Positions 41,926 through 50,033 of a stretch of DNA of 64,000 bases are shown here, in pieces. The DNA is from DASUVM01 sp963704675 (GTDB taxonomy: Bacteria > Patescibacteriota > Saccharimonadia > Saccharimonadales > Saccharimonadaceae), in the NCBI GenBank assembly GCA_963704675.1, contig OY969928.1, positions 1,200,585-1,264,584 of the forward strand, in the 5' to 3' direction. The first letter of the stretch is position 1. Each line of letters begins with the position of its first letter. The notes below the pieces were generated by a model, which searched no databases, was not told the origin of the DNA, and was given only the letters and a program-made list of their open reading frames with translations. The position numbers were made by a program, and so were the translations under genes.

Positions 41926-42462
41926 GTGCGTAAAGGGCTCTTTACGCTCCTGCAAAAACAAACATTTTACAGACAAGAAGAGCCTCGGGTGGGCACGCAC
42001 CAGCTCCTTATTATGCCTGATGCAAATTTAGAAAAATTGACACTGAAAAACCTTGTTGCAGCCGCTCGTGGAGCGGTTGATTCGCGTTTATTTCAACATA
42101 TTTACGTAAGAGACGGGCAGGGCAATGAATTAGATGTTGCAAAAGATGGTGAGCTCTCGTGTGCCTATGCTCTATCGGGATTACTAACACTATTTGGGCT
42201 CATTGATCGGCCGCATGCCACGGTTGCAACGACTATTGAAAAAATGAAAGCGTATGGTTGGCAAGAAGAGGCTCAAGCGAAACTCGGCGCTGTTATTTAT
42301 TGGCCAGAGTATAATGGTAACGAACATATCGGCCTTATAGTTGGCGAAAATGAATGTGTGAGCAACTCCAGTAAAAACCGTACGCCAGTTTTGCATGGCT
42401 TTACCTTATCTTCGGGAGTCCAGCCGACGGCTTTTTATATTCATCCGACATTAAAACAATAG
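41926..42462 (+). CDS. NlpC/P60-like cysteine peptidase-type protein
   Basis: A 178-residue protein starting at GTG 41926. The second half resembles an NlpC/P60 or CHAP-type fold: a Cys in ELSCAYALSGLL, and AVIYWP...NEHIGLIVGENECVSNSS with a candidate catalytic His. Such enzymes cut peptidoglycan stem peptides, but no signal peptide is present, so the substrate may be intracellular or export may be atypical. Predicted to have almost no 5' leader. Confidence 0.6.
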   Translation: MRKGLFTLLQKQTFYRQEEPRVGTHQLLIMPDANLEKLTLKNLVAAARGAVDSRLFQHIYVRDGQGNELDVAKDGELSCAYALSGLLTLFGLIDRPHATVATTIEKMKAYGWQEEAQAKLGAVIYWPEYNGNEHIGLIVGENECVSNSSKNRTPVLHGFTLSSGVQPTAFYIHPTLKQ

Positions 42463-42569
42463 TTTTTTGAGGTGATCTATGCTATAACTATTCCAGCGCG
42501 AGGTATTAGTGGTGATTGATTTAAGTATCTTCACGACATGCTTCATTGGCAATTCCCGCGGAGACTTAA

Positions 42570-42646
42570 GGGGATATAGCTCAGTTGGCTAGAGCGCTAC
42601 GCTGGCAGCGTAGAAGTCCGCGGTTCGAATCCGCGTATCTCCACCA
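42570..42646 (+). tRNA. tRNA-Ala (GGC)
   Basis: A cloverleaf of 77 nt with encoded CCA. Acceptor GGGGATA/TATCTCC carries the G3-U70 identity pair, anticodon arm CTACG-CTGGCAG-CGTAG (anticodon GGC), T arm CGCGG-TTCGAAT-CCGCG. Confidence 0.95.
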
Positions 42647-42673
42647 AAATGATTTGGTTATCATTATCGATAG

Positions 42674-42721
42674 CTACATAACAAAGGCCAGCATGTACCG
42701 ATACTGGCCTTTGTTATGTAG
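42674..42721 (+). terminator. Terminator after tRNA-Ala
   Basis: CTACATAACAAAGGCCAG (42674-42691) pairs with its perfect complement at 42704-42721, an 18-bp stem with a 12-nt loop. The right arm holds CTTTGTTATG and no long T run. Confidence 0.7.
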
Positions 42722-42762
42722 TTCAAGGAATACACCTTAAATTGTTGAGCCGGGTCGACTCG

Positions 42763-42791
42763 TTGAAATCTCAGTGCCGATCGCGCATAAT
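42763..42791 (+). promoter_or_regulatory. Promoter giving a leaderless mRNA for the gene at 42800
   Basis: TTGAAA (42763-42768), 17-nt spacer, CATAAT (42786-42791). The ATG lies 8 nt after the -10 box, so the mRNA should start at the ATG. Confidence 0.55.
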
Positions 42792-42799
42792 GAATACGT

Positions 42800-43039
42800 A
42801 TGACCAAGGAAGAACTCCTCGCCGATCTGAAACAATTTATTGAAATGACTATCTCGCAGCAGATGAGCCAATTTGCTACTAAAGATGACCTGAAACACGA
42901 GATAAAAGGTGTTGAGCCTCGTCTGAGTAATCGCATCGACACCATAGATGAAAAACTAGACGTTATTCAGGATGCCATTGCAGGTACCGTTCAGGATCAC
43001 GAGCAGCGTCTCCGCCGGCTAAAGCAACAAACAGCCTAA
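42800..43039 (+). CDS. Small coiled-coil protein
   Basis: A 79-residue, highly charged helical protein (LLADLKQFIEMTISQQMSQF...RLSNRIDTIDEKLDVIQDAI...) with heptad repeats; a typical small coiled-coil protein found in this lineage. Predicted leaderless. Function unknown. Confidence 0.65.
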   Translation: MTKEELLADLKQFIEMTISQQMSQFATKDDLKHEIKGVEPRLSNRIDTIDEKLDVIQDAIAGTVQDHEQRLRRLKQQTA

Positions 43040-43213
43040 TCTTCTTCCCATGCCGTATCCTGCATCTGTACCCGCATTCTTGGCAGCAAATGTATTAGAA
43101 TCAGAAATCGAAACCTTGGCATAATATATTAATTTGCAAAAGAGAGGTTAGTTGGTCAGACACCACTTAAATGATCGAGAACGGCAAAAACCGGGTATGC
43201 TCGGCGTCTCTGC
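43040..43213. other. Intergenic region between convergent genes
   Basis: No gene or clear hairpin. A TATAAT-like string (GCATAATATATTAAT near 43120) could be an unused promoter. Confidence 0.25.
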
Positions 43214-43912
43214 CTACGGCTCTTGCTCTGAGTCGCGGGGCATTTCCGGATCATAATCACTAGAAAAATCCGGTGGATCCAGTAATCCTGTAAGGTGCAT
43301 ATTTTTACGAAGATTTTTACGCGCAAAGCTGAGATAATTACGAACCCCGCCTTGACTAAGACCTAGTATTTGCGCAATTTCAATCCTGGTTGCACCAAGC
43401 ATGGCCATTCGAAGTATCGTTGCTTCTCGGTCTGATAACTCATCAATTAATTGCTCAACATCCCAATTGATTATATAGAGCTCAGGATAGTCAGGTGAAC
43501 CTATTTCTATATCGTCAATGTCTGTGAAAGTTCCGTATTTATAATATTGCCGATAAAAATCATACGCCCTCCGAATGATCACGGTGCGCGCAAAACTTCT
43601 TAATCGGCTCTCTCCAGATGGTTCATTGAGTACCAGTTTTAGTTCATCCCACCGGTTCCATATGCCAATCATGGCTTCAGCCAGCACATCTTCGGCATCT
43701 TCTATCTTATTTAATTTTCGCCGTGCAAAACGAAGCAGTAATTCGTGCTCGCGTTTGTAAAACTCATCAAACTGCTTATCCGTGGCGTACGATGCGTGTT
43801 CCTTATGATGATATCTAGATACAGCCGTATGTCCCAGGTGATCGGTAGAAGTGATGTGGTGTTCACTGTCTGTGGATTCTCGCGGGCGTTCGGGGTTAGA
43901 TCGTTCCGACAT
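43214..43912 (-). CDS. ECF-like RNA polymerase sigma factor
   Basis: A 232-residue protein. After a polar N-terminus of about 45 residues come sigma region 2 (FDEFYKREHELLLRFARRKLNKIEDAEDVLAEAMIGIWNRW) and region 4 with a helix-turn-helix (LSDREATILRMAMLGATRIEIAQILGLSQGGVRNYLSFARKNLRKNM). Region 3 is absent, as in ECF factors. No anti-sigma gene is adjacent. Regulon unknown. Confidence 0.85.
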   Translation of the reverse strand: MSERSNPERPRESTDSEHHITSTDHLGHTAVSRYHHKEHASYATDKQFDEFYKREHELLLRFARRKLNKIEDAEDVLAEAMIGIWNRWDELKLVLNEPSGESRLRSFARTVIIRRAYDFYRQYYKYGTFTDIDDIEIGSPDYPELYIINWDVEQLIDELSDREATILRMAMLGATRIEIAQILGLSQGGVRNYLSFARKNLRKNMHLTGLLDPPDFSSDYDPEMPRDSEQEP

Positions 43913-43999
43913 TTTTAAGGCCCTTATAACTTTAAGAACTATAAAATTATAAACGAGTCTTTTGATATCTTTATTAACTATTCAAATATTGGGCTGGGC

Positions 44000-44035
44000 C
44001 ACGACGCCGTGTTGATCTTGCCGTACGGCGTCGTG
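44000..44035 (-). terminator. Hairpin after the gene at 44054
   Basis: CACGACGCCGT (44000-44010) and ACGGCGTCGTG (44025-44035), a perfect 11-bp stem with a 14-nt loop, 18 bp beyond the stop of the minus-strand gene. Confidence 0.6.
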
Positions 44036-44053
44036 ACTGTTCGCACCCGCAGA

Positions 44054-44755
44054 TTACTGGGACTGCCCAGAGGAGCCGTAGACTCCCAGCGCCTCATCGA
44101 GCAGGCTGCTGATCACTCTCTTACCATAACTAATGCCTTTGCCAACGTTTGCGTGGCTGTCGCTGGGCAGGGCGTTAACGGCCTTCCACAACAGAATGCC
44201 ATGAAGATTACCCGTGTCGGTCCGATGGTGCAATAGCGCCTCTCGTTCGTCTGACAGGAGTCGCTTGCAACCGAACTGAATCACATTGTAGCAGGTGTTC
44301 AGCAGGGCGTTGCGCGTGAGTGTGTACCCGAGTGTTACATCGAGAGGCCCATGCTTTCGGTAGGCCATGCCCGTTTCAAGCTCCAATACACACTTGAGGC
44401 CTTCTTGTGGTTCATATGCCAGCGACTCTTCTGCCTTTCCTGCTAGAGTGAGGAACTGAACGATTTCTTTCTGGTGTGAATGTCTGGCCAACCCTTCGCC
44501 CATGCAGGTGAATAGCACCCTGGAAAGCGCCAAAAAGGCTGGCCTGAATGCGCGCTTGAGATCGAGAGGTTGCAGTGTTCCAACGATAACGAACGGAAAA
44601 ACAGCTTCCTCTTTCACTGTACAGAAGAAGAATCGCATCAGCTCCCGTTCGTCTAGCTCATGACTCTGAGCCTTCTCGAGAAAGGGGTGAGCCAGTACTC
44701 TGTCTTTTGCTTCCCAGACCGTTGCTCGAAGATCGGTGAGCAGCTTGCGTCGCAT
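44054..44755 (-). CDS. Hypothetical helical protein (orphan gene)
   Basis: A 233-residue, helix-rich protein not recognised. ATG 44755 has GGAGG 5 nt upstream, which decides it over an upstream in-frame start. It contains scattered Cys and His but no clear metal site. Orphan unit with its own hairpin, inserted on the minus strand between the sigma factor and murF. Confidence 0.6.
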   Translation of the reverse strand: MRRKLLTDLRATVWEAKDRVLAHPFLEKAQSHELDERELMRFFFCTVKEEAVFPFVIVGTLQPLDLKRAFRPAFLALSRVLFTCMGEGLARHSHQKEIVQFLTLAGKAEESLAYEPQEGLKCVLELETGMAYRKHGPLDVTLGYTLTRNALLNTCYNVIQFGCKRLLSDEREALLHHRTDTGNLHGILLWKAVNALPSDSHANVGKGISYGKRVISSLLDEALGVYGSSGQSQ

Positions 44756-44867
44756 GACGCCTCCATATCCGAGGTGGACAACAATACTTTGCATTACATA
44801 TATTGATATGTCAATGGCGGCGTAACTCTATATCCATATAATCTTTTCTGCTATACTTTTAAAAAGT

Positions 44868-46157
44868 ATGCGTCCGAAATTCAAAGCCATTATTCGTAAA
44901 AAACTACAGCAGTACACTAAGGAATTTTTAGCTGCACATAAGCAGCTGAAATTGATCGCAGTGGCAGGAAGCGTTGGTAAAACGAGCAGCCGCAATGCTA
45001 TAGCTACTATGCTGAGTACTCGATTTAAGGTATTGAGCCACGATGAAAACCATAATATGGAATTGAGCGTGCCGCTCGCAATTATGGCTATTCCATATCC
45101 TGAAAAAGTGCGTTCTTTTTTTGCATGGTGGCGTGTACTTAGAAGCGCTAAAAAACGTATTAAACAAGATTTTCCCTACGATATTGTCGTGATTGAGCTT
45201 GCAAGCGATAAGCCCGGTGACATTACGGATTTTGGCAGCTATCTTAACCCCGAAATTAGTGTTATTACAGCTGTATCGCCCGAGCACATGATAGCTTTTA
45301 AAACAGTCGATGCCGTTGCGACTGAAGAACTTTCAATTGGTAGTTTTAGCAAGCTCGTAGCGATTAACCGTGATGATATTGACGGGCGCTACGCTCAGTA
45401 TCTTAAAACGGATAGCCTTGATACCTATGGTATGAGCGGTGTGGCTGAATATCACTTTTTAGCTGAAAAAACAACGGCTGAGGGTTACTTCGAAGGCAAA
45501 TTAGTAACTCCTGAATTTGGTGAGCAGCAAGTAACGCTGCATGTTATTGGCGAGCAAGGTGTTAAGGCGATCGCAGCCAGTGCATTAGTTGGTGCCAAGC
45601 TTGGCTTAACGGCTGCTGAAATCAAACAAGGTGCTGAAAATGTCCGGCCAGTAGCGGGCCGTATGCAACCACTGCGCGGTTTGCTCGGCAGCCTCATAAT
45701 TGACGATACTTATAATTCAAGCCCTCTTGCGGCTATGGCTGCCTTACAAGCACTCTACAGCTTTGCTGCTCGGCCGCGTATTGCCATCCTTGGTTCAATG
45801 AACGACCTTGTCGATCTTTCAAAAGCTACTCACGAAGAGTTGGGACATGCCTGCGATCCCACCATGCTTGATTGGGTTATTACTGTCGGCGATGAAGCCG
45901 AAAAATACCTGGCTCCAGCTGCCCGGGCTAAAGGTTGCCAGGTAAAAAGTTTCAAGAATGCTATTGATGCCGGTGCTTTTGCGCATTCGGTGCTTCGGCC
46001 TAATGCCGTTGTGCTTGTTAAGGGATCTCAAAATGGTATTTTTACCGAAGAGGCAGTCAAAATTCTTTTGCACTCTACTGAAGATGAGAAAAAGCTTGTA
46101 CGTCAATCGCCGGCTTGGATGGCACAGAAACAAGCCTTTTTCAATAAGTTTAAGTAG
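44868..46157 (+). CDS. murF: MurF-like Mur ligase
   Basis: A 429-residue Mur ligase. P-loop GSVGKTSS at 34-41, central-domain EL(A)SDKPGDI and ISVITAVSPEHM, then the C-terminal start GRMQPLRGLLGSLIIDDTYNSSPLAAMAAL, typical of MurF, which adds D-Ala-D-Ala to UDP-MurNAc-tripeptide. The usual N-terminal substrate domain of about 85-100 residues is missing; only a basic helix of about 25 residues precedes the P-loop. It could therefore be a MurF variant or another Mur ligase family member. TATACT lies about 10 nt upstream of ATG, so the mRNA has almost no leader. Confidence 0.8.
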   Translation: MRPKFKAIIRKKLQQYTKEFLAAHKQLKLIAVAGSVGKTSSRNAIATMLSTRFKVLSHDENHNMELSVPLAIMAIPYPEKVRSFFAWWRVLRSAKKRIKQDFPYDIVVIELASDKPGDITDFGSYLNPEISVITAVSPEHMIAFKTVDAVATEELSIGSFSKLVAINRDDIDGRYAQYLKTDSLDTYGMSGVAEYHFLAEKTTAEGYFEGKLVTPEFGEQQVTLHVIGEQGVKAIAASALVGAKLGLTAAEIKQGAENVRPVAGRMQPLRGLLGSLIIDDTYNSSPLAAMAALQALYSFAARPRIAILGSMNDLVDLSKATHEELGHACDPTMLDWVITVGDEAEKYLAPAARAKGCQVKSFKNAIDAGAFAHSVLRPNAVVLVKGSQNGIFTEEAVKILLHSTEDEKKLVRQSPAWMAQKQAFFNKFK

Positions 46158-46173
46158 AAACTAAGCCAAAACT

Positions 46174-46250
46174 CGCCTTCTCAGACCACTCCTTTTGTAT
46201 TAAGCTCTATTGGAGCTTTTAATACAAGCGTTGGGCTGAAATCGGTCTGT
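46174..46250 (+). repeat. Structured repeat, copy A (after murF)
   Basis: Shares with copy B (56209-56343) the string CCTTCTC-N3-ACCACTC, a stem-loop of different sequence but the same place (TTGTATTAAGCTC/GAGCTTTTAATACAA here), and the identical string GCGTTGGGCTGAAATCGGT (46228-46246). Flanking CAGACC and GGTCTG pair across the unit. Same position relative to the upstream gene: just after a stop codon. Likely a structured RNA or small mobile unit. Confidence 0.6.
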
Positions 46251-46305
46251 GAACGCTCCACAAAGGAAGATATGAGCTCGGCTTCATTGCATATATTTTA
46301 TCTGT

Positions 46306-46311
46306 TATAAT
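46306..46311 (+). promoter_or_regulatory. -10 box of leuS
   Basis: TATAAT with a poor -35 region (TTCATT at an 18-nt spacing). Predicted transcription start near 46318, five nt before the leader-peptide ATG. Confidence 0.5.
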
Positions 46312-46322
46312 AATGCCGGCTT

Positions 46323-46367
46323 ATGAATATTATGCGTTTGCTAAATAGTATCTTGCTCCTCCCGTAG
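46323..46367 (+). CDS. Leucine-rich leader peptide of leuS
   Basis: A 14-codon frame, ATG 46323 to TAG 46365-46367, encoding MNIMRLLNSILLLP: five leucines, including a run of three (TTG CTC CTC) just before Pro and the stop. It starts about five nt after the predicted transcription start and lies about 55 nt before leuS. A leucine-rich peptide before a leucyl-tRNA synthetase gene is the classical sign of attenuation by leader-peptide ribosome stalling. Confidence 0.7.
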   Translation: MNIMRLLNSILLLP

Positions 46368-46418
46368 GGGAATGTTATTTAAATTCATCTGCATATTTTC
46401 AACAAACTTTAGGAGCAA
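46353..46418 (+). promoter_or_regulatory. Leucine-codon / Shine-Dalgarno pairing upstream of leuS
   Basis: TTGCTCCT (46353-46360), the leucine codons of the leader peptide, is perfectly complementary to AGGAGCAA (46411-46418), which contains the leuS ribosome site. A ribosome stalled on the Leu codons would block this 8-bp helix and expose the leuS site; free passage would let the helix form. Pairing is seen in the sequence; the regulatory reading is inference. Confidence 0.65.
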
Positions 46419-46423
46419 CCATT

Positions 46424-49351
46424 ATGAAACGCTACAATCCAGCTGATATTGAGCCAAAATGGCAACAAAAGTGGGCCAGCAACAATCTTTTTGCCGCCAA
46501 AGACTTTGATGAGTCACGGCCAAAATATGTCATGCTCACCGAATTTCCATATCCGTCGGGTGATGGTTTGCATTTAGGGCATGTTCGTGAATATACGCTT
46601 GCCGATATAATGGCACGCCATCGTCGCATGAATGGCTATAACGTGCTTTATCCTATGGGCTATGATGCATTCGGGCTGCCAACTGAAAACTACGCTATTA
46701 AAAATAAAATTGCGCCGCAGGTTGCGACTGAGCGCAATGTTGCCACCTTTCAAAAGCAATTTGAAAGCATGGGTCTGAGTATTGATTGGAGTCGCAGCTT
46801 TCGAACGACTGATCCTGATTATTATAAATGGACGCAGTGGTTATTTTTGCAATTTTTTAAAGCTGGCCTTGCCTATCAAGAAGAAATTGCCATTAACTGG
46901 TGCCCGTTTTGTAAGACCGGCTTGGCTAACGAAGAGGTTGTTAACGGCAGACATGAGCGCTGCGACACCTTAGTTGAAAAGAAAACACTCAAGCAGTGGT
47001 TATTAAAAATCACTGCGTATGCCGATCGTTTGATAGATGGCTTAGAAGATGTTGATTATCCGAGTCGCATCGCCGATCAACAAATTAACTGGATCGGTCG
47101 CAGCAAAGGCGCTGAAGTTGAATTCAAAATCGAAGGCCACGACGCGAGTTTACAAATCTTTACCACTCGCCCCGATACCATCCTTGGCGCAACATTTATG
47201 GTGCTCGCACCCGAACACGAATTAGTCGAGCAAATTACTACTGATGGGCAGCGCGCTCACGTTCATACCTACCTAAAAGCCGCTCAAGCAAAGAGCGATA
47301 TTGAACGCCAGAACACTGATCGTGAAAAAACCGGAGTATTTACTGGTACCTATGCCATTAACCCTGTCAATAATGAGCATATTCCAATCTGGATTGCCGA
47401 TTATGTATTGGCGGGCTACGGCACTGGCGCCATTATGGCAGTGCCAGCGCACGATGAACGAGACTATGCCTTCGCACGGGCATTTGATCTTGATATTCGA
47501 GAGGTTGTTGCGCCCGAATATGGTGAACGTCGTGAGAACGAACAGTGGGCTGATGGCGCAACGGTGATTGTGTATGATCAGAAAACGGATACTTTTTTAG
47601 GCCTCGACTGGGAGGGCGGCTGGACGGGCCTTGTTGCCGGTGGCATCAACGAAGGTGAAGACTATGAAAGTTGTGCCCGTCGTGAGCTCGCTGAAGAGGC
47701 TGGTATTAACGAGGTTATTGAATTCATTCCTCTTGGCGGTCCTGTCTTTGCACATTATGAGCATCGAATTAAAAAACTGAATCGCGTGGCTAAAACACAA
47801 GGCTTTTTGGCCATCGTTAGTGATCGTCAGGGTGAAGCTGCCCAGCGTGAAGCGCATGAAACATTTGTACCTGCGTGGTACAGCGGCGAGGAGCTTTATA
47901 ATTTAATTGAGGCGAGATTAACCGGTAATGGCCACTGGTTAGAGCTGGTGCGTCGCGCTTGTGAATACGTTGAAGCAAAGAAGCAAGGCCAAATATACGA
48001 TTTCGTTGCCTACCGCACCGGTGAAGGAATTATGATTAATTCCGGTGAGCTTGATGGTTTAGCTGCCAGCGAAGCACGCGAGAAAATTGTCGAGATTTTA
48101 ACAGAGCGTGGTGTTGGGAAAGAACGCGTTAACTATCGCCTACGCGACTGGATATTTAGCCGTCAACATTACTGGGGCGAACCAATCCCAATTATTCACT
48201 GCGATGAACATGGAGCAGTGGCGGTGCCTGATGATCAATTGCCAGTGGTATTACCTGAAGTTGACCACTATGAGCCAACCGATAGTGGCGAGAGCCCTTT
48301 GGCAAGTATTGAAACATGGGTAAATGTTGCGTGCCCCGTTTGTGGCAAACCTGCTAAGCGTGAAACTGACACCATGCCAAACTGGGCAGGCAGCAGCTGG
48401 TATTACCTACGGTATTTTGACGCGCATAACGACAAAGTATTTGCTGATCGTGAAAAGCTCAACTATTGGGGTGAAGCCGATCTTTATTTGGGTGGCATGG
48501 AACACACTACCTTGCACCTGCTTTACTCACGTTTCTGGCATCAGTTCTTCTATGATCAAGGTTTAGTGCCGACACCAGAGCCATATAAAGCTCGCCGTGG
48601 TCAAGGTATAGTTTTAGCCGCCGATGGCACCAAAATGAGCAAAAGCAAGGGCAACGTTATAAATCCTACTGACATCATCGAAAACGGCTATGGTGCCGAT
48701 GCGCTACGTCTTGCCATTGCCTTCTTAGCGCCTTATGACCAAACAACGCCGTGGAACCCAGAAGGCGTTACGGGCACCTATCGTTTCTTGCAGCGTTTAT
48801 GGACCTTAACGCAGGAAGTAATCGAGGCGGCAGATGAGAGCAGCCACAAAACAATTTCGCCTCAACCGCTGCTACATGCAACACACCAGGTTATTAAAAA
48901 GGTGAGCGAAGATCTTTACGATATGAACTTCAATACTGCCATTGCTGCACTGATGGAAGCAGTTAATAGCCTTTATAAATTACGAAGCGAACTGCCAATG
49001 AGTGGATACCGTGATGATTGGTATTTTGCCGTTACATCACTAACCCAGTTGTTGGCGCCATTTGCGCCGCATATCGGTGAAGAGTTATGGCAGGAGCTTG
49101 CCCATGAGGGTTCGGTACATACAAGTGAATGGCCGAAATGGAACCAGGCCTATCTTGTCGCTGATACCATCAAAATAGTAATACAAGTAAACGGTAGGCT
49201 TCGAGCTGAACTTGAAGTGACGCATGATGCTGACGAGGCAACTATTAAGCAATTGGCTCTTGATCATGAAAACACTAAAAAATTCACTCTTAGGCAGGCG
49301 CCAAAACGTATTGTTTATGTGCCTGGCCGATTAGTGAATATCGTTCTCTAG
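46424..49351 (+). CDS. leuS: Leucyl-tRNA synthetase with inserted Nudix domain
   Basis: A 975-residue LeuRS. HIGH motif PYPSGDGLHLGHVREYTLAD (about 47-66), zinc-type knuckle CPFCKTGLANEE, CP1 editing domain (TTRPDTILGATFMVLAPEH and AVPAHDERDYAFA), KMSKS in DGTKMSKSKGN (about 740) and a C-terminal anticodon-binding region. At about residues 375-515, directly after the editing motif, a Nudix domain is inserted, with box GGINEGEDYESCARRELAEEAGI. Bacterial LeuRS is normally about 800-870 residues. AGGAG lies 8 nt before ATG. Confidence 0.95.
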   Translation: MKRYNPADIEPKWQQKWASNNLFAAKDFDESRPKYVMLTEFPYPSGDGLHLGHVREYTLADIMARHRRMNGYNVLYPMGYDAFGLPTENYAIKNKIAPQVATERNVATFQKQFESMGLSIDWSRSFRTTDPDYYKWTQWLFLQFFKAGLAYQEEIAINWCPFCKTGLANEEVVNGRHERCDTLVEKKTLKQWLLKITAYADRLIDGLEDVDYPSRIADQQINWIGRSKGAEVEFKIEGHDASLQIFTTRPDTILGATFMVLAPEHELVEQITTDGQRAHVHTYLKAAQAKSDIERQNTDREKTGVFTGTYAINPVNNEHIPIWIADYVLAGYGTGAIMAVPAHDERDYAFARAFDLDIREVVAPEYGERRENEQWADGATVIVYDQKTDTFLGLDWEGGWTGLVAGGINEGEDYESCARRELAEEAGINEVIEFIPLGGPVFAHYEHRIKKLNRVAKTQGFLAIVSDRQGEAAQREAHETFVPAWYSGEELYNLIEARLTGNGHWLELVRRACEYVEAKKQGQIYDFVAYRTGEGIMINSGELDGLAASEAREKIVEILTERGVGKERVNYRLRDWIFSRQHYWGEPIPIIHCDEHGAVAVPDDQLPVVLPEVDHYEPTDSGESPLASIETWVNVACPVCGKPAKRETDTMPNWAGSSWYYLRYFDAHNDKVFADREKLNYWGEADLYLGGMEHTTLHLLYSRFWHQFFYDQGLVPTPEPYKARRGQGIVLAADGTKMSKSKGNVINPTDIIENGYGADALRLAIAFLAPYDQTTPWNPEGVTGTYRFLQRLWTLTQEVIEAADESSHKTISPQPLLHATHQVIKKVSEDLYDMNFNTAIAALMEAVNSLYKLRSELPMSGYRDDWYFAVTSLTQLLAPFAPHIGEELWQELAHEGSVHTSEWPKWNQAYLVADTIKIVIQVNGRLRAELEVTHDADEATIKQLALDHENTKKFTLRQAPKRIVYVPGRLVNIVL

Positions 49352-49362
49352 GGTTTTTGGGC

Positions 49363-49389
49363 GGGGAGGGGGCCGGTGGCCGCCTCCCC
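49363..49389 (-). terminator. Hairpin between convergent leuS and the gene at 49397
   Basis: GGGGAGG (49363-49369) and CCTCCCC (49383-49389) with an inner GGCCGG/TGGCC pairing. It can serve both convergent genes. Confidence 0.55.
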
Positions 49390-49396
49390 ATGCCCG

Positions 49397-49621
49397 TTAC
49401 TTCTCGTCCTTGTTGGAGTCCGTATTTGCCGGCTTTGTTGCTGGCGTGGTGGGTCTGCGGACCTCCCGTACAGCCTTTTTTAATTGGCTGTAGGTGTCCA
49501 GTAGTTTACTGAGGGCGTCCAGTAGGTCGCCTATTGCAACTACTGCTTTGCCTATGCGGCCGATGATCGCAGCCGGCCCCTTCTTTGCAGCCGGGGCCTT
49601 TTCTTGCTGTACGTCACTCAT
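49397..49621 (-). CDS. Small Ala/Lys-rich amphipathic protein
   Basis: A 74-residue protein starting at ATG 49621 with GGAGG 6 nt upstream. A basic, Ala-rich start, a central amphipathic helix (IIGRIGKAVVAIGDLLDALSKLLDTYSQLKKA) and a Pro/Thr/Lys-rich tail. Could bind membranes or nucleic acid; not recognised. Orphan unit with a hairpin. Confidence 0.55.
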   Translation of the reverse strand: MSDVQQEKAPAAKKGPAAIIGRIGKAVVAIGDLLDALSKLLDTYSQLKKAVREVRRPTTPATKPANTDSNKDEK

Positions 49622-49689
49622 TATTTCCTCCAAGGAATGGCAGCGTTCCTACATAGTACAACAAAATTGCATTAAAGTCAATATAGACA

Positions 49690-49718
49690 TTGAAAAATCG
49701 TTTCTTTTGAGCTATAAT
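49690..49718 (+). promoter_or_regulatory. Promoter of the rpmF-nusB-nudix-rnc operon
   Basis: TTGAAA (49690-49695), 17-nt spacer, TATAAT (49713-49718). About 40 nt of leader before rpmF with AAGGAG. Confidence 0.65.
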
Positions 49719-49766
49719 TAACCCAATAATTAATCAAATATACTATCCTCAAGGAGTAATTTCACA

Positions 49767-49997
49767 ATGGGTAAACCGAAAAAACAAACGAGCATGCGCA
49801 AGACCGGCTTTCGTCGGAGTCACTTGCGGCTGAAGTTAGCTCGCATGGTCAATGCCGTAAGCCCGGTTAAAGTTGTCACGACTAAACGCGAAACAGGCAA
49901 AACCCCAGGCGTTAAGAAAGTTGTTACTAAGGCTACCAAAGTTGCCACTATAAGTAAGCCAAAGACAACCTCAATTGCAGCTAAGAAAGCGGCATAG
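49767..49997 (+). CDS. rpmF: Ribosomal protein bL32, zinc-free form
   Basis: A 76-residue basic protein. KPKKQTS...KTGFRRSHLRLKLARMVN matches the N-terminal half of bL32 (PKxxTSxxRxxxRRSH). The zinc ribbon of ordinary L32 is absent: no cysteine, and instead a Lys/Thr/Ala-rich tail. It is first in a translation/RNA operon ahead of nusB and rnc, which fits a ribosomal protein. AAGGAG precedes ATG. Confidence 0.75.
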   Translation: MGKPKKQTSMRKTGFRRSHLRLKLARMVNAVSPVKVVTTKRETGKTPGVKKVVTKATKVATISKPKTTSIAAKKAA

Positions 49998-50033
49998 TTT
50001 TATTAAACATATAAAATTATAAGGAAGTAAAAC

